Part shown: in pieces, positions 54,961-64,000 of the stretch | Layout: the number at the start of each line of letters is the position of its first letter | Position numbering within the stretch: the first letter of the stretch is position 1 | Position numbers and translations under genes: made by a program | Assembly: GCA_028571685.1 (NCBI GenBank) | Contig: CM053148.1 | Coordinates: forward strand, 92,774,001-92,838,000 | Source of the DNA: Heterohyrax brucei | Taxonomy: Eukaryota; Chordata; Mammalia; Hyracoidea; Procaviidae | Length of the DNA: 64,000 nt | Reading direction: 5' to 3' | Notes under the pieces: generated by a model | What the model saw: the letters and a program-made list of their open reading frames with translations, nothing else | The model's database searches: none | What the model was told of the DNA's origin: nothing

Positions 54961-56620
54961 GAAGAAGGCCTAGGTGACTAGAAGGAATCCTGTGTCAGCC
55001 CCCCATTCACTGGAATCATCCTGACTGCCAAGTTCCATTAATTCAACTATCTGTCCTTCATGTCTAAGGCGACTGAAAGATATTACCTTGATTCTTTGAA
55101 GAGGTATAGCAGTCCATTGCAAATAAATTCATGCTACTGAAATTACAATATATATTGTTGGCAGACTCTCCATAGCCTCCACAACTCCCCAGATTTGTTC
55201 ATGGAATTATTGTGTGATATCTCTTTTCTTCATAGGAAATACCAAATATCTTGCTGAGAATTAACCTCTATTACAACAGGCAACCGACTCCTTGAAGTAA
55301 GAAATCATGAAAATCTGCTGTTTCTTTGGTTCTTGTAGGAGACTGGTAGAAAGTAAGTTGTGAGCACCGTACAGGAATATGTACCTCTTCTTTCCTTGCT
55401 TTTCCTGACTCCACTGATTAAAGTGCTTGCCAAACAAATTCTCTTTTCATTCCATGCTGATTTTTCCACTGCATAGTTTTTATAAGTTTTGAAGACAAAT
55501 TTCATTTTCAGATATTTTTAGATGTGAATTGATTAGAATGCTATCACCTTTATAAATGAATTACCAGTGGACCATGGCCAGTACGACCACATCAATTTGT
55601 GTGACATTTTGCAAATCAAATCTGTCATTAACCTTCCGGTCCATTCTAGTGTGTGTTAAGAAACCTGAAATCACTCTTTACAATCATAAAACACAGTAAT
55701 AGATGTATTAGTAACTGACAAATCCACCTCTAGGTAGATGAGTAGCATGTGAATAGAAAGACCTGATTAAAATCAGAAGATTTTTTAAAAAAACACTAAA
55801 TTTGATGTTGACACGTTTGTATGTGGAGCAGCTATTTGGTATTCAATATTCCTATAACAAACACTCTAGTATTATGTGTTTCTGTGGGTACAAGCCTGCA
55901 AGTAGAAAGAAGACATGGGGGAATATTCTACCATAGTTAATGCTGTTAGTGCATCATAAACATGCATGAGTGAGCTAAAATGAAGGACTACAAGGAGTGA
56001 ACTAATTTAAACTTAGTCATGTGAGTACAGATACATGGGCACAGTTTCAAAGCCTGACCTCTTGGTGGATTAGAAGGGCTGCTTATCACTGGACTTGGCA
56101 GGATCCTATTGTCTCATGGCTACTGTATGCAAATCTTTAGTCTTTCCATGGTGCATGCATATTTCTCTTCCTCATAAATCCACTTTATGATTTTTAATCT
56201 CTAAATTGTTTGTTACATCCTGGGTATAAACACATCAGTGTTTTATTTTCTTCAGATTTTTATTGTTTTTTTCTCACTTACATTGGAAAAATGAGAATTG
56301 AATTGTCATCAGGCATATTTTTCTTGTTTTATGACAGTTCAAAATAACAAACTGTGCTATTTCATTTTATTTTCTTTCTCATATGAATATTTAGACTTTT
56401 TATTAAGATTATTTTCTAACATATACACAGAAAAAAAACTATCATGAGACTCATATACTGATCATCCGTTTTCAACAATTACTGATTTCTTGATACTTTT
56501 TGTCTCATCACATATGCATTTTAAAGCAATATTTGACATTTAAGTAATAAAACAAAATGCATCTGAGTGCCATATTTTATTAATCTTCATATATAACCTA
56601 TCCAAAAACAGAAAATCAAA
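54961..56620. other. Long AT-rich stretch, no feature recognised
   Basis: About 1.65 kb without a gene or nameable repeat. Confidence 0.4.
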
Positions 56621-56776
56621 CTACTTGTGGTTGAGTCAATTCGGACACATAATGACCCTCCAGGACAAGAGTACAACTGCCGTACACAGTTTCCAAGGAA
56701 TGCCTAGTGGATTCAAACTGCCCTTCTTTAGGTTAGCAGCCATAATTCTTAATCACCACACCACTAGGGCTTCCAT
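56621..56776 (-). mobile_element. AfroSINE, short type, antisense
   Basis: TTGTGGTTGAGTCAATTCGG start, core with AGAGTACAACTGCCG, head ending CACTAGGGCTTCC. First of two antisense copies in tandem. Confidence 0.87.
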
Positions 56777-56786
56777 GTCTATATAT

Positions 56787-56955
56787 GAAACCCAAACCAA
56801 ACTCAATGTTGTGGAATCAAGTCTGACTCATAGAGTACCTACAGGAAATAGTAGAACTTCACCTTGGAGTTTCCAGGGAGCACATGGTAGATTCCAACTG
56901 TCTACCTTTTGATTGGCAGCCATAGCACTTAGCCATTACACCACCAGCATTTCCA
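56787..56955 (-). mobile_element. AfroSINE, short type, antisense
   Basis: CCCAAACCAAACTCAATG start, ATAGTAGAACTTCACC core, head ending CACCAGCATTTCC. Second of the tandem pair, only about 10 bases after the first. Confidence 0.88.
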
Positions 56956-56957
56956 TG

Positions 56958-57013
56958 AATGTACGTATACACACACAAATATATACACATGTGTCTTATG
57001 TGTGTATGTGCAT
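56958..57013. repeat. TA/CA/TG microsatellite
   Basis: Alternating ACACACACAAATATATAC then TGTGTGTATGTGC; lies directly at the 5' truncation point of the next RTE fragment. Confidence 0.8.
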
Positions 57014-57780
57014 ACACGGAGTCATTACACCAGAAAGAACTAGTAAATGTTCAGCCATTTGAACAGTTACCATATGATCAGAAACCAAAGGTGCTGAAGG
57101 AAGAAGTCAAAGCTGCTTTGAAGGCTTTGGTGATAAACAAGGCTCCAGGAATTGATGGAATGTCGACCGAGGCATTCCAACAAACAGATGCAGCGCTGGA
57201 AGTGCTCGCTCATCTACGCCAAGAAGTTTGGAGGACAGCTACCTGGCCACCTGACTGTAAGAGATACATATTTATGCCCATCCAAAGAAAGGTGATCCAA
57301 CTGAATGTGGAAATTATTGAACAAGTAAAAAAATTTTCTCAAGATCATTCAAAAGTGACTGCAACAGTGCACTGACAAAGAACTGCCAGAATTCAAGCTG
57401 GATTCAGATGAGGATGTGGAACCAAGGATGTCATCACTGATGTCAGGTAGATCTTGGCTGACATCAAAGAATACCAGAAAGATTCTTACTTGTGTTTCAT
57501 TGACATTGCAAAAGCATTCGACTGTGTGGATCATACTGAGTTATGGCTCACATTGAGGAGAATGGGAATTCCAGAACACCTAACTGTGCTCTTAAGGAAT
57601 CTGTGTATGGATCAAGAGGGCAGTCATGTGAACAGAACGAGGGGACATTGCATGGTTTAAAGTCAGGAAAGGTGTGCATCAGGGTTGTATCCTTTTACCA
57701 TATGTTTTTAATCTGTCTGCTGAGCAAATAATCCAAGAAGCTGGATTCTGTGAGGAAGAACGGGGCATCAGTGGTATATA
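57014..57780 (+). mobile_element. RTE LINE, RT fragment truncated at both ends
   Basis: Starts at the linker (GGAGTCATTACACCAGAAAG), covers RT motifs 0-2 (57110-57420), motif A, and ends near AACGGGGCATCAGTGG, just before the region encoding the YADD motif. A SINE follows at 57788. Coding is broken into several frames. Confidence 0.84.
57094..57660 (+). pseudogene. RTE reverse transcriptase N-terminal part
   Basis: Two open pieces: 57094-57375 with KEEVKAALKALVINKAPGID (the conserved NKAPGxDG element before the palm) and 57454-57660 with CFIDIAKAFDCVDH, an intact motif A whose first Asp (FID) binds the catalytic metal. Between them a frameshift disrupts the fingers (motifs 1-2). No YxDD motif is present. 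Confidence 0.82.
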
Positions 57781-57787
57781 CGTGCTT

Positions 57788-57962
57788 TCCAAAGCCCTAG
57801 TGGTACAGTGGTATGGTGGTTAAGAGCTCAAATGCTATCCAAAAGGTCAGTAGTTTGAATCCACCAACTGTTCCTTAGAAACAACATAGGACAGTTCTAC
57901 TAAATCCTGTTGGGTTGCTGTGATTTAGAATTGACTTGACAACAACTAGTTTGGGGTTTTAG
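57788..57962 (+). mobile_element. AfroSINE, short type, sense
   Basis: AAGCCCTAGTGGTACAGTGG head with a duplicated GGTATGGTGGTTAAG stretch, ATTGACTTGACAACAAC end. Confidence 0.87.
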
Positions 57963-57974
57963 GCACACTCGGGT

Positions 57975-58310
57975 GGTGCTGGTGATTTGGTGGATGAATT
58001 CTCACCTTCCAGGAGGGAGACCCAATTTCACTCAGGCCATTGCCTCTCAGGCACAACTCCCCTCCATCTCTCAGTGGAGGCCTGAGGGTTGCCATGATGC
58101 TGAACAGCCTTTAACGAAGCTTCCAGACTAAGATTAGGAAGACAGGCCTGGCAATCTACTTCTAAAAGTCATTCAATGAAATTTCTACAGATAACAATGT
58201 GAAGATTGTGAAGAGATGATGTGGAAGGTGTGGCATCAGGCAGCATTTCATTCCACTGTGCACTGTGTCACAAGGAATAGGGGACTAGCTGGACAACAGC
58301 TAGCCACAAC
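57975..58310 (+). mobile_element. RTE deletion derivative or chimeric SINE, sense
   Basis: GGAGGCCTGAGGGTTGCC, CATGATGCTGAACAGCC and CTTCCAGACTAAGATTAGG correspond to the RTE 5' region, then GGCAATCTACTTCTAAAAG, then GCATTTCATTCCACTGTGC and a degraded 3' terminal module with AGCTAGCCACAAC. The coding core is absent. Confidence 0.62.
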
Positions 58311-58625
58311 TTGCCCATTAGTATCAGCCCATTAAATCTGTATGTATTAATCATAAAATGAGAAGGTCATGAAGCTGTCCCAACAGAATATAGAGAGAGA
58401 CAGAGAAAGGCTGAAACAGAGACAGAGACAGAGAGACCATAAAGCATACATAAGAAAGGGAGCAGCCACAGAGGGCTGACATTATTGGAAAATGGAAATA
58501 TTTCAAGAAAACACAGAATTTCAATGCAAGTAGGGTGCATTTGTTGTTATGATGTACTGCCTGTATTTACCTTCAAGACCATGAAAGTTCAACTACCAAA
58601 GACACCAGCAGTATGATTTCAACTG
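58311..58625. other. Short AT-rich stretch with GA tract
   Basis: 58393-58440 is an AGAGACAGAG purine run; nothing else recognised. Confidence 0.5.
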
Positions 58626-58777
58626 TCAGTAAACCCCCTAGTGAATTCCAAGTCGTAGCAACCCTACAAGACGGGCGGAACTGTCCCGTAAGGCCTCCAA
58701 GGAATGGCTGGTGGATTCACACCACCAACCTTTTCGTTAGCAGTTGCACTTTTAACCATTGCACTGCCAGAGCTCTC
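58626..58777 (-). mobile_element. AfroSINE, short type, antisense
   Basis: AACCCCCTAGTGAATTCC start, AGACGGGCGGAACTGTCCC core, head ending CACTGCCAGAGCTCTCC. Confidence 0.86.
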
Positions 58778-59230
58778 CAGTTGTCTGTAGTCTGAACATT
58801 GGCCTGCACTGCAGAGTGCCTGGCTCAAGGCTGGAACCCCTTTCCAGGGACAGTCTACATCTAACGACTGGAGGATACTGTGGCAATATAAAGACCCAAC
58901 CCTTCATCACGATACAAGATTGTCTCTGGTGGGGTATCCCAGCTTTTGCACACATGATACGTTCGCTAAAACCTTTGTTGAGTCTGCATCGCAACCCACC
59001 TCTTTTGCCCCGTTCTGCTTCCTTTCTTTCTGTTCCAAAGGAGCAGAGCCTGGAGAACTCCCCAGGAAACTGGCTGAATGCTAGTGGCTTATTTGAATCT
59101 ATTTCTAGAGAAGACAATTCACAGCATAAAGGTAGAAAAGTCATCAAGGGATTTCTAGCAGATGGCTCTCGATGAAAAAAAAAAATAGACAAAACGGCTT
59201 CTAGTGTTCTAGGGAGAGATTTATTGGGCT
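58778..59230 (+). repeat. Possible ancient LTR or repeat fragment
   Basis: Around 58978-59050 the block TTGTTGAGTCTGCATCGC, then CCGTTCTGCTTCCTTTC and GAGCAGAGCCTGGAG, resembles the 3' part of an old eutherian LTR, and a TATAAA-like AATATAAAGACCC sits at 58886. Two overlapping frames (138 codons plus, 165 codons minus) run through it on opposite strands; both look like chance, and the minus one also reads through the adjacent SINE. Confidence 0.35.
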
Positions 59231-60535
59231 CAAGAGAGGTAAATGTCAAAAAGTGTTTCCTAGTAAAGAATAATGGATCACTAGCATCAAGGGATTTGGC
59301 CCTTATTCCCTTCCCAAAACTGTGTGTAGGGGTGTCGTAAGTACGTGTGTCACAGGGGAGGGGAGGAGCGATGACGTGGAACCCTGCATCTGCCTTTTAA
59401 AGAAGTCCCCTGGAAAGGTCTCTGCATTCTGGTATGACACAGATGGTTTCTGTAACATAATGTTAGGAAAGAAGGACTATGTCTGGAATCCATGCACTAG
59501 TCTGAGGGGCCTCTAGCCATAACATTTATCTGTATATCAACTCATTCTTTTATTGATATTTATTTATTTATGATATATTTACTTTCCCTTTCCTCTTCCA
59601 TTAGTCCTAGGAATGAGGTTGTGCTTTGTGCTGGAATCTAGTACAAACACTGTCAAACCACAAGGAACCACAGCTGTACCCAGAAGGGAGGGCTACACAA
59701 TGGCTCGACAGAGACAGGATGGTTGGTGGGAATCTGAGTCTCTTGCTGTTGCATAGAGGGAGGGAGTATCTACACTGGTGTGATTTATAGCAGTCTTATG
59801 TTAGGGCAAAGCATAGAATAGTTATGGGAAAACCAAATAACAGAGGCAGGGTGCAGATGAGTGCTGTGTAACACATCAGATGGGCTGTGCTGTTATTGCG
59901 TCATTTGGTCTGGGAACCATTCCTCACCCATGAGCTATTATTATTTGTATTCTAGAGGCACTGGCTTCTGTAGACTGTGTTCCGCAGCTCCTCTGTCAAC
60001 TGGATTCCAACTAAGTTTCACTAATGGGAAGGCAAAAAGAGAAACCCAGTCTTTCTCCTCTCTTTCTCTGCCTTTGGGAGCAGCTGTACCATCTTTAACT
60101 ACTTGGGGATTTGTATTGTATCCATCCAGATACTGCAAGGAGTTCTGGGATACTGGCTCCCGTTAGACAACCCCCAACTCCTCTGACACTCCAGACTCAG
60201 GGCTGTAGAGGCTTTTTCCCAGCTCCAACCTTTCACCTTGCCACCCTGTGTTGGTTTCTTAGCTCTGTTGTCACCTGGATGTAATCAATTTCTTGCATAA
60301 AATCTCATTTGTATTAAGTACATAGCTGGTTTCTGTTTTTCTGATTGCATCCTGAGTGATGGATGGCTATGCAACAGAGGGAAGTGTTTGAACCTGTCCA
60401 GACATTGTAATGATTTTCACTATAATAAAAACAAAACAAAGCAACAGCAAAAAGCTTAAAACTAAGTGGTTGTCCTTTGATTATGAAACTTGAAGGGGCT
60501 GAATTGGATGAAGTATCAACTACCAAGTTCATGTG
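59231..60535. other. Mixed stretch, possible old repeat debris
   Basis: Includes a pyrimidine-rich part (60050-60310) of the kind seen in old LTR or LINE 3' ends. No gene and no family I can name. Confidence 0.35.
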
Positions 60536-60537
60536 GA

Positions 60538-60662
60538 AGGCTGGTAGTAGAACAGTTAATAGCTATGGCTGCTAATCAGAAAAGGTGAGCAATTCAAGCC
60601 CACCAGCTACTCCATGGAAACTGGTAGATCAGTTCTACCCTCAGGCTTGTAAGTTCACAGGA
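60538..60662 (+). mobile_element. AfroSINE, 3'-truncated, sense
   Basis: GGCTGGTAGTAGAACAG head, AGCAATTCAAGCCCACC B-box-like stretch; ends near TGTAAGTTCACAGGATG, missing the terminal module. Confidence 0.75.
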
Positions 60663-61516
60663 TGCAGACCCACAAATCAGTATCTTGTTTCCTCTCATCT
60701 AAACTCTTTCTTCCAATTTGTCTAACCTCACTTCTTACTGATTTAATATAAAATACGAAACAACCCAGCCAGTACATCTGCTTGCACCCTTCATAATCTC
60801 TGACACCATGAGGTTATGTTTAAGGTCTGGGGTCCAGCTTTTAATGAGCCCTCAAATAAAGACTAAGTATCAGTACCACAGCTGAGATGCATGTTTCATA
60901 TTTTTATCTCTTCAGTTTTCTTATAAACACAGATACTACATCTTCTGTGCCTGTCTTCTTAAAAAACAAGCAAATTAATAAATAAACAATAAAAAATTAT
61001 ATCCCTAATTTGGAGGAAGTTGATTTTTAGCTGAATATTGTATGTTCTGAACCATACATCAAATGTAGTAAAAGTATACAAATTAACAGCAAAAAAAATA
61101 TTTTCCAAATTCTATAACAAAGTGTCTTATCACATGTGAAAATCCTTAAAAATGGAAAGTGAGATTTACATAAACTGACAAAACAATTTCATCTCAACAA
61201 TTGGCTTCTTTGTAAAGGTAAATGATTCAAAAACTTTTATGATGGGCCTGTTTCAAAGTAGGATATAATAAAGGAAAGGCTTATATGGCAATGTGATGAT
61301 AAAACCAATTAGAAATGATGACAAAGTATATCTGTATTGTATTAGATATGACTATATAAATAGAATAAATTTTATGTCATTGTTTAAAACTTCAAATTAT
61401 TTTGATTTCTGCGTATTTTTGTATATATGTGTAGCTCAATTTGCTGAACTCATCAGCATTTATTTCTTTGGAAGGTCACACGTCTACCTTCACTTCATTA
61501 AAATTCCCTTTCCTTC
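60663..61516. other. AT-rich stretch, no feature recognised
   Basis: No gene or nameable repeat. Confidence 0.4.
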
Positions 61517-61706
61517 CAGTTGACTCGGATTCATGGAGACCCTCTGTGTGTCAGACTAGCACTGTGCACCATTGGGTTTTGAATGACTGAGTTTTAGTGA
61601 CTAGATTGCCAGACCTTTCTTAGGAGGCTCTTGTGGTGAACTTGACCTTCAATATCAATGTCAGCAGCTGAGAGCCTTACTGTTTGAACCACCCAGGACT
61701 CTGTCA
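61517..61706 (-). mobile_element. AfroSINE, long type, antisense
   Basis: CCAGTTGACTCGGATTC start, long-type middle near CTAGATTGCCAGACC, head antisense ending AACCACCCAGGACTC. Strongly decayed. Confidence 0.65.
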
Positions 61707-61909
61707 TTTCATTATGGCCTGGCAAGTAATCAGGAAGCTAAATGTTACATATAGCTTCAAAACATTTTCCTATATTTTTATAAATACTTGAGTAAAAATT
61801 CCTTGTTTTGCAATCCAGTTGTTTCGGATTGTTTATAAAGAAACCTTCGTAAAGTAAGTTGTTGCATGATCTTCCTGTCTAAAACTTCTATTCATGTGAT
61901 AGAAATTAA

Positions 61910-62072
61910 AAAAACCCACTGCCATCAAGTCAGGTCCAACTCATAGTGACCCTAGAGGTCAGAGTAGAACTGCACCCACAGAGTTTCCAAGGAGTACCTG
62001 GTGGATTTGAACTGCTGACCTTTTGGTTAGCAAACATAGCACTTAACCCACTACACCACCAAGGTTTCCATG
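61910..62072 (-). mobile_element. AfroSINE, short type, antisense
   Basis: AAACCCACTGCCATCAAG start, GGTCAGAGTAGAACTGC core, head ending in CACCACCAAGGTTTCC. Complete and well preserved. Confidence 0.9.
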
Positions 62073-63238
62073 ACAGGGATTAGAAGATTAACATTTTCGA
62101 ATTAACCCAATTTTCTAGTGCTGACCAAACAGATTTGCTATATTTTATCAAAGAAGAGAAAAGCTGCATAAATACAATCTGATTAAGACAGCAACAAGAA
62201 AAATTTTGATGAGTGTTAGAACCTGTGAGCAAATCCCTAGCTATAAGTTCTGTATGTCACTGAGAAAATAAACAAAACAGCAAAGAAATTTCCAATTGCT
62301 AGTTTAAAGAAGCATCATTTATTGGTACTTCAACATAGTATTTTTGTGCTCTGATATAGTTAGTATATTTTAAATTACTCATAAGATAATTTAATTTTAG
62401 ATTACTCTTATGATATTTGTATTTTCAGATGAAAAGAAAGTGAACATCTACAAGTTTAAAAAAATATGCATTATTACTGGTTTTACTTATATAGTCTTTT
62501 TACTTGTAGAGTCTTTTTAAAGCTTTGTCTCTTGGAATAAGATACTCCAAGAAGTATAACTTTGGGATCAAGTAAGTCTGAGATATATCCCTAATATGCT
62601 TTATGCTTAATCATTTATCATATTTGTGCTACGAAGATCAAAAATAAATCCTGAATTTAAAAAAAAAAAAATTATGATTAACCCATTGATATACAACTTT
62701 GTTTGAAACAAAGCCCTACTTGTCACTTACCAATATTAGGTAAACTACTTTTTAAACTATCGATTTCTTAAGCCTACTCTATCACATTTTGCTAATGGTT
62801 TACTTTTTTTCCTAAGTAGTTACCTCATTTTTGTTTATTTTTTTTAAAAAATTACTATCTTATAGCTAGAATACATTTGTCAAGTTAAAACACAAAAAAG
62901 GAAAATTTTTATACTTAATTTTTCTTGAAAAAATATTTAAAGTTAAAATAAAAAACAGCAGGAACAAACTAGAACATATTTTATTAACTTTAAACAAGTA
63001 CGTCTTTATCTCATACTTGTGAAAATAGTTAAAAAAAGAAACAGTTTTTGAGAATTTTATTAGAGGCTGGGTTTTAAGTTACACAATAAAGTTGACCATG
63101 TTTTAAAAAAAAAGTTATTTAAATGAATCTACAGCTGAAATCTCACTTAAAAGAAGCACTTTTGAGTCTTCCTACCAAAGCTTTACTGAGTGAAATTATT
63201 TCCCTTTACTTTGGCTCTGTTTCTAAAATAAAAACCAA
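62073..63238. other. AT-rich stretch, no feature recognised
   Basis: Very AT-rich with several A- and T-runs. No gene. Confidence 0.4.
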
Positions 63239-63239
63239 A

Positions 63240-63388
63240 AAAATACACGCTGTGGAGTCGATTCTGATTCACAAAGGCACTATAGAATTGCCTCATAGAA
63301 TTTCCAAGGAGCACTTGGCAGATTCGAACTGCTGACCTTTTGGTTAGCAGCCATGGCACTTAACCACATACACCGCCAAGGTTTCCTT
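63240..63388 (-). mobile_element. AfroSINE, short type, antisense
   Basis: ACACGCTGTGGAGTCGATTC start, head with GCTGACCTTTTGGTTAGC ending in CACCGCCAAGGTTTCC. Complete. Confidence 0.9.
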
Positions 63389-63644
63389 CTACAATAACAG
63401 AGCTAGTCAAATTTGTGACATTTCACTGACAGTTTATTTATATAATGGAAATTGAAAATTCCAGTGGTTTGTTCTCCTTTAGAGGAACATGTTAGTACAC
63501 ATTTGCTCATTACTTTTCAAATTTCAAACCAGATTTTTTATGATCAGTCACATAACACGTTATTCCATAGCAACTCTTCTAGGAAGAAAGTACCCTGGTA
63601 CTTTGTGCAGATGAGAAGCTAAACAAAAAAAAGAAAAAGAAAAA

Positions 63645-63852
63645 AACACCAGCTTGCTGCCGTGGAGTGAATGCCATCTTTTATGGACTGTACAGGATGG
63701 AGTCGAACTACCCCATAGGGCTTCCAAGGCTATAAATCTTTAGGGAGCCAACCCACCATATCTTTCTCCCAAGGATTGTTCAGTGGATTTGAACTGTCAA
63801 ATTTTTGGTTATTAGACAAGCATGTGACCACTCTATCACGGGGGATCCTTAG
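63645..63852 (-). mobile_element. AfroSINE, long type, antisense
   Basis: CAGCTTGCTGCCGTGGAGTG start, GGAGTCGAACTACCCCATAG core, long-type middle with TTCTCCCAAGGATTG, decayed head ending CACGGGGGATCC. Confidence 0.8.
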
Positions 63853-63949
63853 ACAAGAAGCAGAGATGTAGTATTTTAGAACTAGTATTTAAGACATCAA
63901 CCTATTTTTCTGTAACTAAAAAATTGTTCAATGCTATATGTAATTGTTT

Positions 63950-64000
63950 GGAAACCCTGGGGTATAGTGGTTAAGTGCTATGTCTGATGACCTGTTGGTT
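63950..64000 (+). mobile_element. AfroSINE head, cut by window end
   Basis: GGAAACCCTGGGGTATAG, then GGTTAAGTGCTATGTCTG; the rest lies beyond the window. Confidence 0.85.

Noticed and set aside
58752-59249. 165-codon minus-strand frame, among the longest frames with no assigned element
   Set aside because: It overlaps a 138-codon frame on the other strand, reads into the adjacent SINE, and has no recognisable domain or splice context.
1-64000. CRISPR array, bacterial operon or phage region
   Set aside because: No regularly spaced repeats, no operon-like coding density, and the element content is mammalian throughout.

Overview
The window is nuclear DNA of an afrotherian mammal, most likely an elephant or close paenungulate relative. 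The diagnostic signal is about fifty copies of an AfroSINE-type, tRNA-like SINE, together with BovB/RTE-clade LINE fragments and L1 copies of the afrotherian kind. I find no intact host protein-coding gene, no convincing exon, no tRNA or rRNA gene, no CRISPR array and no bacterial-style operon. It reads as an AT-rich intergenic or deep-intronic stretch built largely from transposable elements of several ages. Species-level assignment is inference; the element families are read directly from the sequence.

Layout. 0.1-0.6 kb: a foldback mariner derivative. 1.3-1.8 kb: TG and GA tracts. 2.0-7.5 kb: an old antisense L1 (ORF2 and 3' part) broken up by SINEs, an RTE 3' end and an antisense solo LTR. 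7.5-15.0 kb: SINEs plus three RTE fragments, two with nested SINEs. 15.0-15.5 kb: second mariner. 15.9-17.6 kb: a 1.7 kb RTE fragment with a nested SINE. 17.8-21.6 kb: a sense L1 with 5' UTR, an almost open ORF1, a heavily deleted ORF2 and its 3' UTR. 21.6-25 kb: SINE cluster and solo LTR. 26.7-27.4 kb: microsatellite and third mariner. 28.5 kb: a 5'-truncated L1 with a perfect 14 bp target duplication. 32.4-34.3 kb: fourth mariner, an LTR-like repeat and an RTE deletion derivative. 36.8-38.3 kb: antisense L1 ORF2 split by a fifth mariner that carries a 162 bp copy of its own flank. 39-48 kb: SINEs, an L1 3' UTR fragment, a solo LTR and long stretches with little recognisable content. 49.7-52.8 kb: a near full-length, decayed RTE. 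53.5-58.8 kb: further RTE derivatives and SINEs. 58.8-64 kb: ancient repeat debris, AT-rich DNA and SINEs.

The elements appear linked. The RTE (endonuclease plus reverse transcriptase) is the likely mobiliser of the SINEs, because both share the 3' terminal module ending in the GAGTCGGA/CGACTC motif. Some SINE copies also share a middle segment with the RTE 5' region. The most interesting observations are the mariner family with long inverted arms, the templated 162 bp insertion inside one of its copies, the L1 that keeps ORF1 but has lost most of ORF2, the RTE copies that retain only both ends, and an unassigned repeat pair near 39.3 and 44.7 kb. I did not find a previously undescribed functional system.
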